Source: Rhineura floridana
Lineage: Eukaryota > Chordata > Lepidosauria > Squamata > Rhineuridae
Assembly (NCBI RefSeq): GCF_030035675.1
Contig: NC_084489.1
Location: forward strand, 35,796,001-35,860,000
Direction of reading: 5' to 3'
Length of the DNA: 64,000 bases
How positions within the stretch are numbered: position 1 is the stretch's first letter; each line of letters opens with the position of its first letter. The notes beneath the pieces are model-generated. The model searched no databases, was not told where the DNA came from, and saw only the letters and a list, made by a program, of their open reading frames with translations. A program made the position numbers and the translations under genes. Below, one piece after another: positions 45,875 through 58,380 of the stretch.

Positions 45875-46480
45875 CTGCTATGTTTAAACCACTTCATTTA
45901 AGGAAACTTCAGCTAGTGCAAAATGCGGCTGCCAGGCTGTTGACAAGGACCAATCGGTCTGCGCATATAACACCTGTCCTGGCTCGCTTGCACTGGCTAC
46001 CTATTTGTTTCCGAGCTAGATTCAAGGTGCTGGTGTTGACCTATAAAGCCTTACACGGTGTGGGACCGCAATACCTTGTGGAACGCCTCTCCCACTATGA
46101 ACCTACCCGTTCACTTTGTTCTGTATCTAAGGCCCTCCTCCAGGTACCAACACACCAGGATGCCCGGAGGACTGTTACTAGATCTAGGGCCTTTTCTGTG
46201 GCGGCCCCCGAATTGTGGAACAGCTTACCGGAGGAAATACGCCTGGCGCCTACGGTTCTTTCTTTTAGGCGCCAGGTTAAGACCTGGCTGTACTCCCAGG
46301 CATTTTAATGTTTAATGCTTTATGTTTAATGTTTTTAGTTTAATGTGTTCCTCTGTTACTGATTTTATTCTCTATTGTATTTTAATCCTGTTTGTACACC
46401 GCCCAGAGAGCTATTAGCTATGGGCGGTCTAGAAATGAAAATAAAATAAATAAATAAATAAATAAATAAATAAGGCAAGC
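45875..46480 (+). mobile_element. L2 LINE, 3' copy inserted in composite copy B
   Basis: The frame 45880-46308 is intact and reads LRKLQLVQNAAARLLTRTNR, LHWLPICFRARFKVLVLTYK, APELWNSLPEEIRLAPTV and KTWLYSQAF. It is followed by the L2 3' end and an (AAAT)n tail to 46473. It is 5'-truncated and relatively young. Confidence 0.88.
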
Positions 46481-47189
46481 AAGGTGGGCGCGGTCAATTA
46501 AAAACATAGAGCACACCTAGCATTTTGCTAGAATATATTTCACCTCCCACTCTTTTATCTTGTGCAAATTGACACTCTTGAGGTCCACTGGAGACTATTC
46601 TGCAGAAGTCATTGCCATTATTCCACAATTATGTTTGGAGTTTTTTTAGTGCAAATTTTGCAAAGTGTTGCTGTACTTCACATGTTCACAGAAATAGAAA
46701 CAAAAGAAAATGATTTCCTATAGGAAACTTCACTACAATTGCAAAGGAAATCAGACATATTCAAAGTGACCATCTGAACTATATCAACTGTCTTAATAAC
46801 GTTGCTTCCTCTCTGAAGATCAGCACAGCACGTCTTCTTTCTATTATTTGGGCTGATTGCAGGTGTTGCTACCAGTCACCATATGCTCAGAGGCACGTTA
46901 CCAAATTCTTCCAAGCTACACAGGAAGTGGATTGGACTGTGAAAGACCAACCCAAATGGTGTTTGCATTTTGACCAATTTGTAGGGCAGTCCAATATCTC
47001 AGAGAGGAGTTCAGGTCTCCTGCTTCCCTGGTGCATTCACTATAGCTGCCCAATTCTCCTGCTTTTTAAAGTTTGATAGAAATATCTGTTGGGTATAGGT
47101 ACATTCTTAAACTGCAAGGTTTTTTGCCTATTAGTGAATTTTCCTGCTTTTTAATCCGGGAGGTAAGAAATGGGATCCTGTGCAAGTTT

Positions 47190-47990
47190 GCTGAGAATTG
47201 ATTGATCATTCGCATGCTTATTGAGTTCAACGGGATTTACTCCCCTGCAATCATGCTTAGGATAGGTGAAACTGACCACAGAGGATGGGGAGGGGAGGAG
47301 GAGGAAGAGGAGGAGGGAGGGCAGGAAACACAGAGGGGAGGACTGGGAGGGGAGCAGGCAGGAGGGAGAGGGGTGGAGAAGGACAGGTTTGATCATTTGC
47401 ATGTTTATTGAATTCAGTGCGATTTACTCCCGTGCAATCATGCTTAGGAGAGGTAAAACTGACCAAGGGGGAGGGAGGGAGGGCTGGAGTGGGCAGGGGA
47501 GGAGGAAGAAGGAAGAGGGGAGGGGAGGAGGAAGGGAGTGGAGAGGTGAAGGAGGGGAAAGGCAGGTCTGATCATTTGCATGCTTATTGAGTTCAATGGG
47601 ATTTAATCCTATGCAATCTTGGTTAGGATAGGAAAAACTGACCATGGGGGAGGAGGAGTGGGAGTGGGAAGTTGCGTATTGGAGGAGGGCAAAGAAAAGG
47701 GGGGGAGGGCAGGTTTGATCATTTCCATGCTTATAGAGTTCAATGGTATTTACTTCAGTGCAATCATGCTTAAGATAGGTAAAACTGACCATGGGGAGGA
47801 GGAAGAGAAGGGGGAAGGGGAAGGAGAAAATTGAAAGGGGATGGGGATGGGGAGGGAGGGGCAAAGGAAGGGGGATGGAAGGGGCAAGAGGGAGGGGATA
47901 GGAGGGAGGAGAAGGAAGGGAGGGTTTGATCATATGCATACTTTTTGAGTTCAATGGGATTTATTTCCATGCAATCATGTTTGAAAATGA
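47190..47990. repeat. Minisatellite: five 75-bp cores separated by purine-rich tracts (copy B)
   Basis: Cores start near 47202, 47390, 47569, 47718 and 47927, each beginning TGATCATTTGCATGCTTATT and ending near GATAGGTAAAACTGACC. The spacers are almost pure A/G. This is the reverse of the array at 14200-14850. Confidence 0.85.
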
Positions 47991-48200
47991 AAATGGACTG
48001 CCTTCAAGTCGATCCCCACCTATGTCGACTCTTTGAATATGGTTTTCATGGTAAACGGTATTCAGAGGTGGTTTCACCATTGCCCTCCTCTGAGGCTGAG
48101 AGGCAGTGACTGGCTCAAGGTCACCCAGTCAGCTTCATGGCTGTGTGGGGATTCGAACCCTGTTCTCCCAGGTCATAGTCCAACACTGACCCAGGGAAGG
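47985..48200 (-). mobile_element. Sauria-type SINE
   Basis: On minus the head reads GGGTTCGAATCCCCACACAG and CCATGAAGCTGACTGGGTGA. The tail reads GGGCAATGGTGAAACCACCT and GATCGACTTGAAGGCAGTCC. It is complete or nearly so, and inserted at the edge of the minisatellite. Confidence 0.85.
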
Positions 48201-49344
48201 TGCAGGGAGGGGAGGGGGAGGAGATTGGGTGGGTGAGCACTGGGCAGAAGGGGAGCCCCTTTCCTTTCCAAAAGGAAAACATTGTGAGCAGTATCATTCT
48301 TTTTCAGGCTTTCCCCCACCTTTTCACTCTACAGCAGGCACATGTAGCCTCCCACCCAAATTTAAACCAAAGCTGTCCCTGGCCACATCCACACCAGACC
48401 TTTATTTCACTTTGGACAGTCATGGCTTCTCTCAAAGAATCCTGGGAAGTGTAGTTAGTGAAGGGTGCTGAGAGTTGCTAGGAGACACCCTGTTCCCCTC
48501 ACAGACCTTTAATCAGAGTGGCTGACTGTTAAACCACTCTGTCCACTGGAGCTCTCTCAGTGGAACAGGAGTCTCCTATCAGCACCCTTCACAAACTACA
48601 CTTCCCAGGATTCTCTGAGGGAAGCCATGACTGTCTCAAGTGAAATCAAAGTCTGGTGTGGGTGTGGGCCCCTGATTAGGCAAGCCCAGCAGCTGTGAGT
48701 CTGGCTTTTAGAATTCTGACAGTTGGCTCTTACTGATCATGCCCTGTGTTATCATAGGCTGCCAGCCAAAATTTCTTAAATTAATTAAAAATCAGCCAGG
48801 AATTTTTTAAACTTTTAAACTGCAGAAGATGAAGGTCAGAGTATGGGGCAAGGTCAGTATTAGGATTACAGGTACTCTGTGAACATGGCTGATTTTTAAT
48901 GAATTTCGACAGATTATGAGAACTCTCAGAGGAAAAAAGTCCAAAAGGGCTCTGGGTTTTTTCTCTCTCTTTTTAGACTTTGAACTCTCTATTCTTTCTG
49001 ACTGTTTTGTGTATTGCCATGAAAATTGAGAGGGTTGTTAAACAAGCGTTTCTGAGTTCAGAACTATAAGTTTTGTAAGGTTTTGTTTTGAAATGAGCTT
49101 ATGGGAAGCATCAATTTAACATTGTGGAATGTGAAAAAAACACCTTGGCTATAGTATACAGCCACTCTCATGGCTGTATAATAACATTTACATTCATTGC
49201 TCCCCTGACTTTTGGATCTGGCTCCACCCACCACTGTCATGTGGCCCTTTCAAGGTTGCCCAGAAGGGAATGTGACTCTCAGACTGAAAAAAGGTTCCCC
49301 GCTCCTTCATGGTATGAAGGTACCTTTATGGTATAAAGTAGGAG

Positions 49345-51460
49345 TGGCGAACCTTTTTACTGTTGAGGGTTATTTTTTCTCAGGAGTAATCTGTCAGGGC
49401 TGGCATTCTGGCAGTGGGTGAGACCAGAGCCAAAAATGGCAAAGATTCCGCATGGCACTCTCTTTGCCAACCTCAAGTGCAGCGCCATTTCTCCCTCTCT
49501 GTGCCACTATCAGGGGGGCTGCATGAAATTAGGGTAGGGCCCATGTGCAGCCTTTGGGCTCCAGGTTCTCAACCACTGGTATAGAGTTATTTTGGGGCAC
49601 ATCATATCATAGTACTTTGATTTCTAGGTGTAAAGAAGATTTTACACATAAAAATACCTAGAGTGTGTGCTTTCATCATAAAACACTGAGTGATGCATGC
49701 TGAATTCAGCATGTTTTCAGACCCACTACCATGCCAGATAACATTGAAACTAGGACTAGTCGAATAGAAAAGCACACAAAAAACCCCACACAGGACTGAA
49801 TCAAGTCCAGTAATTCATATCTGACCAAAGCAAAATTCATATCCTTGAAAAACTATAGTACAGGTAGTAATGAAGTACTCCAAGAAAATTAACAAGTGTG
49901 TGCATGCACGCGCGCACACACACACACACACACCAAAGTAAGTTTATGAACTTTCAACTAGAAAATAGTCCTAGCTTAAAAGTAGGAGGTAGACAGATAC
50001 AGTGGCTAGCTTGTATTATGGTGCAATGGCTACGGCCTATTTTTGTTAAACTATTTTTGATATAGCACTCCCCAAAAGGAGCCCTCGGATGTTCAGAATC
50101 CAATCCTATGCCTCTTTACTTTAAGGAAAGTTCTACTGAGTTCAGCAGCACTTAGTTCCAAGGCAACATTACTGATTACTGATACTGATGTTTGCTGATA
50201 TGTAATTATGTGAATTGTGATTTGTAATTACGTGACTTATTTTATTGTAGACAAACCACATTGAGGTCACTTGTGACAAAAGCGGTATATAAGCTCAAAT
50301 AAAATAAACATACTTATATTACAACTACACCAACATGAATGTTAATCATGGTTTCAAACCACAGCTTGCAACTAAGCTTAGAAGGTTTAAAAAGTTTTGT
50401 TTGAGCTAACCATGGTTAGCTTAAACACTGATGCAAACCTAACACTGCACACAGAGAGAAGGAGGTGGGGGAGAACCCATCCACAGGAAAGAAGGAGAGG
50501 CTCATAGTCCCAGCACATGCTCCACTTCTAACTGCAGTTAGGAGGTAGCTAGCATTATATCTGTCCTGGGCATTGGAGAAAGGAAATGCACAATCTGCCA
50601 CCAGTACATGCATAGAAGAATATCTGTCTCATCTGTGGGAATATATTAACAACCCACATAGCCCAACTTTCAATGGGACTTACAAGGAAATTTGGCACAG
50701 GATTGCAGGTTGAAAGTAATAGCTCAAAGTCTGTTTTTTGGTTGGAGACAAGCATCATTTATATTATTTTCAGCTTTTCAAAGTGCTACTTGCTTGTATC
50801 AAAATGTGACAGAAGGGAGAAAGAGTTTGTCAAATGAAGTCACTTGAGAGGTATACTTTGAGAAACAAATATACTTGCCAGATGTCAAGATAAGATATAA
50901 TCAGGATCTAAACATTTTCCAGAGGCGGTAAAGACTTTTATAGTACTGTTGCATTTGGTAACTATACTCAACCAAATTTAGGTTAGCTGTGTTTTTTTAA
51001 AAAAAAGAAAACGTTCCAATTCTGTGTTTTGTGTGCTCTGTTAGAGTTTATGTTTCAGGCTGTGACTTGACATAGAGCTTTTTTACAGCTCAGTCCTATA
51101 CAAGTCTACTCAAAAGTAGGTCCCCTGAGTTCAGTGCGGCTGACTCCCATTAAATATGTATAAGAGAGCAGCCTGAAAAGGTTATTTCAAACAGTGACTG
51201 TGAACTGAACAGATTCCCCCAGTTTCAGTCACCACAGCACTCAAGCATCTCTTGTGTTTGGACTTATGTGACACCTAAAAAGTGGAGGGGAGTTGAGGAA
51301 GAACAGTTCATTAACAACTATGCCTGAGAAGACAACAGAGAAGACACCGAAAGACACTGAAGACACTGAAAATGATCTGCCACCAGGCACGTACCGTACA
51401 AACGACTTAGCATTCACATATCCAACATGGAGTTCCAATTTTCAGCTTACAGTCCAGTGG
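49345..51460. other. OXNAD1 intron with scattered repeat remnants
   Basis: A hAT-like start (AGGAGTGGCGAACC) lies at 49347, a CA repeat at about 49905-49932, and an L2-like 3' tail at about 50180-50310 ending AAATAAAATAAACAT. Two copies of the agtaagtcccattgagttca-like palindromic motif lie at 50100-50165 and 51090-51175. No exon was recognised. Confidence 0.5.
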
Positions 51461-51464
51461 AGGT

Positions 51465-51602
51465 TCCACTGTCTTCAACCTTGCGTTCCCAGATGCTGTT
51501 GGACTGCAGCTCCCGTCAACCTCCAGCCAGCTTAGCCAATGGCCAAAGATTATAGGAATTGTAGTCCAGCAACATCTGAGGACCCAAGGTTGAAGAACAG
51601 TG
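51465..51602. mobile_element. Foldback MITE
   Basis: CCACTGTCTTCAACCTTG on the left is matched by CAAGGTTGAAGAACAGTGG on the right. Inner arms (CCAGATGCTGTTGGACTGCA and TTGTAGTCCAGCAACATCTG) also pair. No coding sequence; the superfamily was not determined. Confidence 0.7.
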
Positions 51603-51641
51603 GGAGAATTAGGAATTGCATTCAAGCCCTTCATCTGGCAC

Positions 51642-51648
51642 ACTCATT

Positions 51649-51688
<40 letters not shown>

Positions 51689-53191
51689 TTGCACTTTTAA
51701 ACCGCCCTTTAGCAACAGGCTCTCAGGGCGGTGTACAACAGAATAAAACCACATTAAAAACCAGCGAATGTGGATTACAACATATAGGTATAAAAACACT
51801 TTAAAAACAGATTAAGACAAAATTAATAGAGATTACAATTAATTAACTATAAAATTAAAATTAAAACTAAGATTAAAATGCCTGGGCAAAGAGGTAGGTC
51901 TTTACCTGGCGCCGAAAAGATATCAAAGAAGGCGCCAGGCGTATCTCGTCAGAGAGGGCGTTCCATAATTTGGGGGCCACCACCGAGAAGGCCCTAGATC
52001 TCGTTATTGCTTTCCGGGCTTCCTTGTGAGTTGGGACCCGGAGAAGGGCCTTTGACATCGAGCGCAGCGAACGGGTAGGTTCATAGTGGGAGAGGCGTTC
52101 CATCAGGTATTGCGGTCCGGTGCCGTTAAGGGCTTTATAGGTAAGAACCAACACTTTGAATCTGGCCCGGAAACGTATTGGTAGCCAGTGCAGTTGGGCC
52201 AGAACAGGTGTTATATGATCAGATCTTTTAGTCCGAGTAAGAACTCTGGCCGCAGCATTCTGCACCAGCTGAAGTTTCCGAACCGTCTTCAAAGGTAACC
52301 CTACGTAGAGTGCATTACAGTAGTCCAATCTAGAGGTTACCAGAGCATGGATAACTGAGGCAAGGTTCTCCCTGTCCAGATAGGGTCGTAGTTGGGCTAC
52401 CAGCCGAAGCTGGTAGAACGCATTCCGTGCCACCGAGGCTACCTGAGCCTCCAGAGACAGGAGCAGATCTAATAAGACCCCCAAACTACGGACCTGCTCC
52501 TTTAGGGGGAGTGTAACCCCATCTAGGGTAGGTCGGACATCAACCATCTGGGCAGAGGGCCTCCCCACCAACAGCATCTCAGTCTTGTCAGGATTGAGTC
52601 TCAGTTTATTAGCTCTCATCCAGACCATTATCGCGACCAGGCAGCGGTTTAGTACATTAACAGCCTCACCTGAAGAAGATGAAAAGGAGAAATAGAGCTG
52701 CGTATCATCAGCATATTGCTGAAAATGCACTCCAAAACTCCTAATGACCTCACCCAGCGGCTTCATATAGATATTAAAGAGCATGGGGGACAGAACTGAG
52801 CCCTGTGGGACCCCATATTGGAGTACCCAGGGCCTCGAGTAATGTTCCCCAAGCACCACCTTCTGGAGACGGTTCTTGAGGTAGGAGCACAGCCACTGCC
52901 AAGCAGTGCCTCCAACTCCTAAATCCGCAAGTCGCCCCAGAAGGATACCATGGTCGATGGTATCAAAAGCCGCTGAGAGATCAAGGAGAACCAACAGAGT
53001 TACACTCCCTCTGTCCTTCTCCCGACAGAGGTCATCATACAGGGCGACCAAGGCCGTTTCTGTACCAAACCCCGGCCGAAAGCCCGATTGAAATGGATCC
53101 AGATAATCAGTTTCATCCAAAAGAGCCTGGAGCTGGCAAGCGACCACACGCTCTAGGACCTTGCCCAGAAAAGGAACATTTGCTACATTAT
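51642..53191 (-). mobile_element. L2 LINE, 5'-truncated but with an intact 3' reading frame
   Basis: A single open frame of at least 424 codons (53147-51873) runs from RT (DYLDPFQSGFRPGFGTETAL, LDLSAAFDTIDHGILLGRL, GVPQGSVLSPMLFNIYMKPL, QQYADDTQLYFSF) through LYVGLPLKTVRKLQLVQNAA to the end KTYLFAQAF. It is followed by the L2 3' end and a (TTTA)n tail at 51649-51690. This is the best-preserved L2 frame in the window, so probably a recent insertion. It lies in OXNAD1 intron 1, in the sense orientation. Confidence 0.92.
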
Positions 53192-54378
53192 GTAACCTGC
53201 AGACAAATCATTCTTTTTCAGCCTCAGTTCTCCATCTGTGAAATGGAAATATTCAAGGCTCCAGTATTCAGTTTTCAGACTGTTGCTACTGCAAAGCTTG
53301 TAAGTGGAACATAAAGGCAACAGCATTCCTCGATGTTTGTCCCCAGCATCTGATAGTGAGATTCACTGCCAGAACTATCCTCTGTAAATCTGTAGAATTC
53401 ATTTGTAAAGTCATCTATAGTTAGTTACCATTACCACATTTTGTGCTAGCAAGTGCCATACATTCATTATGGTAGTGTGTGAAAAAGAACTTCCTCTTGT
53501 AATTTATTTATAATTAAATAAATAATTTATTTAAGAATTTGCAAGCCGCACTTTTCATAGAAGGACATTAAAGCAGCTTACAACATACAAAGACATTATA
53601 AAATGTAAAACCCTGGACGTACTGCCAGTCGGTTTCATCAGGTATCTCCAAGTTCAAGTATTATGAAAAGAGGCTCTTCATCCAACACTGGTCTACCCCA
53701 TAAGGTTTTCCTGAAGGCAGTCACAATAAAAGCAATACACAACTCCACACTTTACAAACAGTGCTTTTTCAACAGGAAGTAAGGTATGGATGAAAAACCC
53801 AGCAACAACCGCTAAGAGTGTCATGCAAGGTGCTGGTACCAAGAGGCAGGTCATTTATTTAGGCAAAAATGAAGAGGAAAAGAACACACTGTGTCATGTC
53901 AATAAATACCAGTTCAGGAGGGCTGGCATGTACCAGCAAGAGACAGCTATTGCCTTCATGCTCCTACTCTTACTGTGGGAAACAGAATACAGGACTTAGA
54001 TGGAAAGCCAGTATGAAGTGACAAGAAAGAACCAGGTTCAAATTCCCACTTGGCCCTAAAGCTTACTTCATAGACGAGTCACCTAACCCACCTCACAGGG
54101 TTGTTGTGAGGATAAATTGGGGAGGGCGAAAAAATAATAATAATGGATGAATAAATAGATGACCTATGGCCTAACACAGCAGGACTCTTCTCACATCAGA
54201 GTAACAGGGAAAGGGAGAGGCTCATCCAAAAGCAATCCTCAGCATCACTCCGGCGTAAAACAGCAGGAGGCTATCATTCATCGCTGAGTCCAGACATCCT
54301 TTCCGCGGGTCTTTTTAGACACTTCCTTCCCCGGACGACAGCGCACCAGCCTTTCAGAGAGCGAAGGGAGACACTTAC
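53192..54378. other. OXNAD1 intron 1 next to exon 1
   Basis: An L2-like 3' tail fragment lies at about 53500-53610 (minus). Otherwise this is unique sequence, becoming GC-rich towards 54378. Confidence 0.45.
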
Positions 54379-54500
54379 TTCTCCCGCAGACTGGTTCTTC
54401 TTCTGCGCAGCTCCTCAGGAAAGGTCACCGAAGCTCCGTCACGAGCAACCAGCATCTACGTGGCTACTTCCTCTCCGGAAGGGCAAGCAAAGCACCGGCA
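54379..54500 (-). other. OXNAD1: Probable OXNAD1 first exon (5' end approximate)
   Basis: On minus, a GC-rich segment ends CTGCGGGAGAA/GTAAGTGTC, a strong splice donor at 54379/54378. It contains an ATG at 54456-54454. Joined directly to the exon at 43983, that frame stops within the next exon (after LPFLHY), so it looks like an upstream ORF, unless a further exon lies between. The transcription start was not determined. Confidence 0.5.
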
Positions 54501-54585
54501 TCCTGGGACGTACAGAGGAAACGACAAGACAAAGTCACAAACGCATTGACTGTGTATTTTTTTCACTTCCGGTTCAATATTGGAA
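54465..54585. promoter_or_regulatory. OXNAD1 core promoter candidate
   Basis: Paired ETS-like sites occur in TTCCTCTCCGGAAG (near 54468-54482). ACTTCCGG lies at 54565-54572 and a CCAAT-type motif (ATTGG) at 54579-54583. These are typical of TATA-less housekeeping promoters. The L2 begins only a few bases beyond, at 54588. Confidence 0.45.
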
Positions 54586-54587
54586 CT

Positions 54588-57500
54588 GGATTTTATTTAT
54601 TTATTTAATTAATTGTTCAATTTGTATCCCGCCCTTCCTCCTAGCAGGAGCCCAGGGTGGCAAACAAAGCAGTAAAACACTCTAAAACATCATAAAAGCA
54701 GGTCTTAAAATACATTAAAACAAAATGGCATTAAAAACATTAAAAAAAAACCTTTAAAAAAGGGTTACAAACATTATTAAAAAACATATTAAACAATTCT
54801 GACACAGATGCAGACTGGGATAGGTCTCAACCTAAAAGGCTTGTTGAAAGAGGAAAGTCTTCAAAAGGCGCCGAAAACATAGCAGAGATGGCACCTGCCT
54901 AATATTCAAAGGAAGGGAATTCCAAAGGGTAGGTGCTGCCACGCTAAAGGTCTGTTTCCTATATTGTGCAGAATGAACCTCCTGATAAGATGGCATCTGC
55001 AGGAGGCCCTCACCTGCACAGCGCAGTGATCGACTGGGTATATAAGGGGTAAGATGGTCTTTCAGGTATCCTGGTCCCGAGCTGTATAGGGCTTTGTACG
55101 CCAAAACTAGAACCTTGAACTTGGCCAGGTAGCAAATGGGCAGCCAGTGCAATTCTTTCAGCAGCAGGGTGACATATTGGCGATACCCTGCCCCAGTGAG
55201 CAGTCTCACCGCCACATTTTGCACCAGCTTCAGCTTCCGGGCCAACCTCAAGGGCAGACCCACATAGAGCACATTACAGTAATCCAGTCTAGAGGTTACC
55301 AGTGCATGGACAACAGTGGTCAGGCTATCCTGGTCCAGAAACGGCCACAGCTGTCTCACCAGCCAAAGCTGGTAAAAGGCACTCCTAGCCACGGAGGTCA
55401 CCTGGGCCTCTAGAGATAAATATGGATTCAGAAGCACCCCCAGGCTATGAACCTGCTCTTTCAGAGAGAGTATGACCCCGTCCAAAGCTGGCAACTGACC
55501 AATTATCCAAACTCGGGAACCACCAACCCATAGCACCTCCATCTTGCTAGGATTCAGACTCAGTTTATTGGCCCTCATCCAGCCTACCACCGAGTCCAGG
55601 CAGTGGTCCAGGGCTTGCACAACCTCTCCTGATTCAGATGTTACGGAGAAATAGAGCTGGGTATCATCAGCGTACTGCTGACACCTCGCCCCAAAGCTCC
55701 TGATGACTGTTCCCAAGGGCTTCATATAGATGTTAAAAAGCATGTGGGACAAGATGGTACCCTGCGGCACCCCACAGCACAGCTGCCAGAGGGCCGAAAA
55801 CACTCACCCAATGCTATTCTCTGGGAACGACCCTGGAGATAGGATCGGAACCACTGTAAAACAGTGCCTCCAATACCCATCTCACCAAGTCAGCCCAGAA
55901 GATACCATGGTCAATGGTATCAAAAGCTGCTGAGATCAAGTAAGAACAACAGGGTCACACTCCCCCTGTCCTTCTCCCGATAAAGGTCATCCATCAGGGC
56001 AACCAAGGCCGATTCAGTCCCATAACCAGGCCTGAACCCTGACTGCGATGGGTCAAGATAATCTGTTTCATCCAAGAGTACTTGCAACTGCTGCACCACA
56101 ACCCTCTCAATCACCTTCCCTAAGAAGGGGGTATTTGCAACCGGTCGGTAGTTGTCACAAACCAATGGGTCCAGGGTGGGCTTTTTCAGGAGTGGTCGAA
56201 TCACCATCTCTTTCAAGGTGGCTGGAACGACTCCCTCTTGCAATGATGCGTTGACCACCCCCTGGATCCACTCAGTCAGACCCCCTCGGCAAGCTTTAAT
56301 AAGCCAAGAAGGGCAAGGGTCAAGAGGACACGTTGCTGGCTGCATCATCGCAAGCACCTTGTCCATGTCATCAGGCCACATCAAGTGAAACCGTTCCCAA
56401 GAAGTTGCAGCAGACGTTGCGCTGGACACCACATTGGGGACTACAGTAGATGTGGATGGGGTATCAAGACTGCTACGGAGGTGAGCAACTTTACCCTTAA
56501 AGTGCCTTGCAAACAATTCACAGTGGGCCTCCGAAGGGTCTAATACTCCATTTCCTGGAGTTGATGTCAACAGACCCCTGACAATACGGTGCTCCACCGG
56601 ATGGCTACTTGAGGATGTGATAGAGGCAGAGAAGTGGGCCTTCTTCGCCGCCCTCACCGCCACACAGTAGGCACAGTTATGATGTTTTACTCGTGCCCGA
56701 TCAGCCTCACAGCACATCTTTTGCCACTTGCGCTCTAGCCGTCGTCCAGCCTGTTTCATTGCCCTTAGCTCACTGGTGTACCAAGGTGCAAGCCAGGCTC
56801 CACAGTGCCGGAGAGGGCACTTGGGGGCAACTGTGTTGAGAGCCCGACGCACCTCGCTGTTCCACAGCATGACAAGGGCTTCAACAGAATCACCTGCTCT
56901 ATCTACTGGGAACTCCCCCAGGGCATTCAGGAATTCAGTGAATTCCATTAGGCTCCGGGGGTGGACCATCTTAATCTGTCCACCACCCCTGCAGGGGGGG
57001 GATTGGAGCCATAAGTCTAAACTTCACCAGGAAGAGATCTGACCATGACAATGGGGTGACATCCACCCCCGCTATCTCCAGACCACCCCTTCCTCCATCT
57101 GGAGCAAAAACCAAGTCAAGGGTGTGCCCTGCCCTATGTGTTGGGCCAGTAACAACTTGAGACAGCCCCATGGTTGTCATGGTGGCCATGAAGTCCTGAA
57201 CACTAGAGGCAGCCTCAGCATGGACATTGAAATCACCCAGCACTATCGTTTCTGGGCTCCTCCAACGCTACAGCCAAGATGACCTCCACCAGCGTGGTCA
57301 GAGAAGCTGCCGGGCAGCAGGGTGGACGGTACACCAGCAGCAACCCTAGTTTATGGTCTCCTTGGCCCAACACCAGGTGCAGGCCCTCATAGCCAGCCCC
57401 AAGACAGAGTGGTTTCCTGGTGACAGAGATGGACCACAGCAACTCCTCCCCCCCGTCCCTGCAGCCTGTGCTGGTGCTGCAGTGAGTATCCAGGTGGGCA

Positions 57501-57840
57501 AAGCTGGGTCAGATCAACCCCTCCAAGCTCACCCACCCAGGTCTCGGTAATACACACCAAATCGGCACCTTCATCCACAATCAAGTCGTGGATGAGAGTG
57601 GTCTTATTATGTACCGATCTGGCGTTAAACAACAACACACACAAGCCATTGAGCACAGCAGATGATCAACGAGGAACCGATCCATGAGAGGAGTGGCAGC
57701 AAGGAACAAGGCACAGATAGCCTTGCCTTCGCCTTCTCTGGTAATTCACCACCTCCCCATGGCTATATTTCCCTCTGCCTGTAATCACTGAAATTGGGGT
57801 GGTATCACCCATGTTCCTCTGTACTAAGACTCCTCCTAAA
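54588..57840 (-). mobile_element. L2 LINE, near full length, between the OXNAD1 and DPH3 first exons
   Basis: Minus-strand order: endonuclease (57656-57000: LFNARSVHNKTTLIHDLIVD, CITETWVGELGGVDLTQLCP, MLGDFNVHAEA), linker and RT (56969-55803: CPSWLIKACRGGLTEWIQGV, SGFRPGYGTESALVALMDDL, QQYADDTQLYFSVTSES), the L2 C-terminus ([42 protein letters not shown]) and a 3' end with TTTATTTATTTAATTAATT at 54590. It has a few frame breaks. It separates two promoters that probably lay side by side before it inserted. Confidence 0.9.
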
Positions 57841-58380
57841 CACCTAATATGGGCTCAACACGAGCCCACCACTCTTAACTTCCAATGCAAAAGCATAGAA
57901 GAGTTTCCCAATGGAGATGCTAAGGGATTGAGCGACGTCAATCTGTGCCCATAGAGAACAATTGTGAGGAAAAATATTACTCTGAAGTAAAAATAATGGC
58001 GGGTTTTGAAACTATACCACTTTCCTATCTCTTTTTTAAAAATGTTTTCATTAAGTTTTAGGTTCAGAAACATAAACAGTTAACACATACTACAACAGCG
58101 TAAGAGAGAAGCAAGAGCACAGGTAAGTCATTACATAAACATGTAATGTAATTCTCAGGATAAAAATTAATAATGTACTATTATTGATATGCTTACAGTA
58201 TTTTGCTTTACAGAGTTCAACCCAAGGTAGACCGCCATGGGAGGCTGGAGGAGAGCAACCACCAGCCCCCCGCCTAGCTCTATGTCAATAATGGGGTGGG
58301 AGGTGGAATGGTAGGGGACACAGGCGCACTGAGTTTTGAGATCCTCTCTCATTCTCGCTGACGAGAGTCAGGCCCCCACA
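57841..58380. other. Intergenic DNA between L2 and LTR
   Basis: A TTTTCATTAAGTTTTAGG stretch at 58048 resembles a decayed LINE tail. Nothing else was recognised. Confidence 0.35.

Larger units (their letters stand above)
45235..49180 (+). mobile_element. Composite repeat, copy B, most complete
   Basis: In order: a CACTA-type foldback module (45235-47136, ends ACTAATAGGC and GCCTATTAGTG, inverted arms of about 300 bp); a purine-rich minisatellite (47190-47990); a nested Sauria SINE (about 47985-48200); a unique segment with TTTCCAAAAGGAAAACATTG; the GGCC-type foldback (about 48385-48670); a tail; and the hairpin TATACAGCCAC/TCTC/ATGGCTGTATA at 49155-49180. The left module is split by an L2 piece. 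Without nested insertions the copy is about 3.1 kb. No transposase was found. Confidence 0.62.

Noticed and set aside
51873-53147. 424-codon open frame on minus as a host gene
   Set aside because: It is L2 LINE reverse transcriptase and C-terminal domain with an L2 tail directly downstream.
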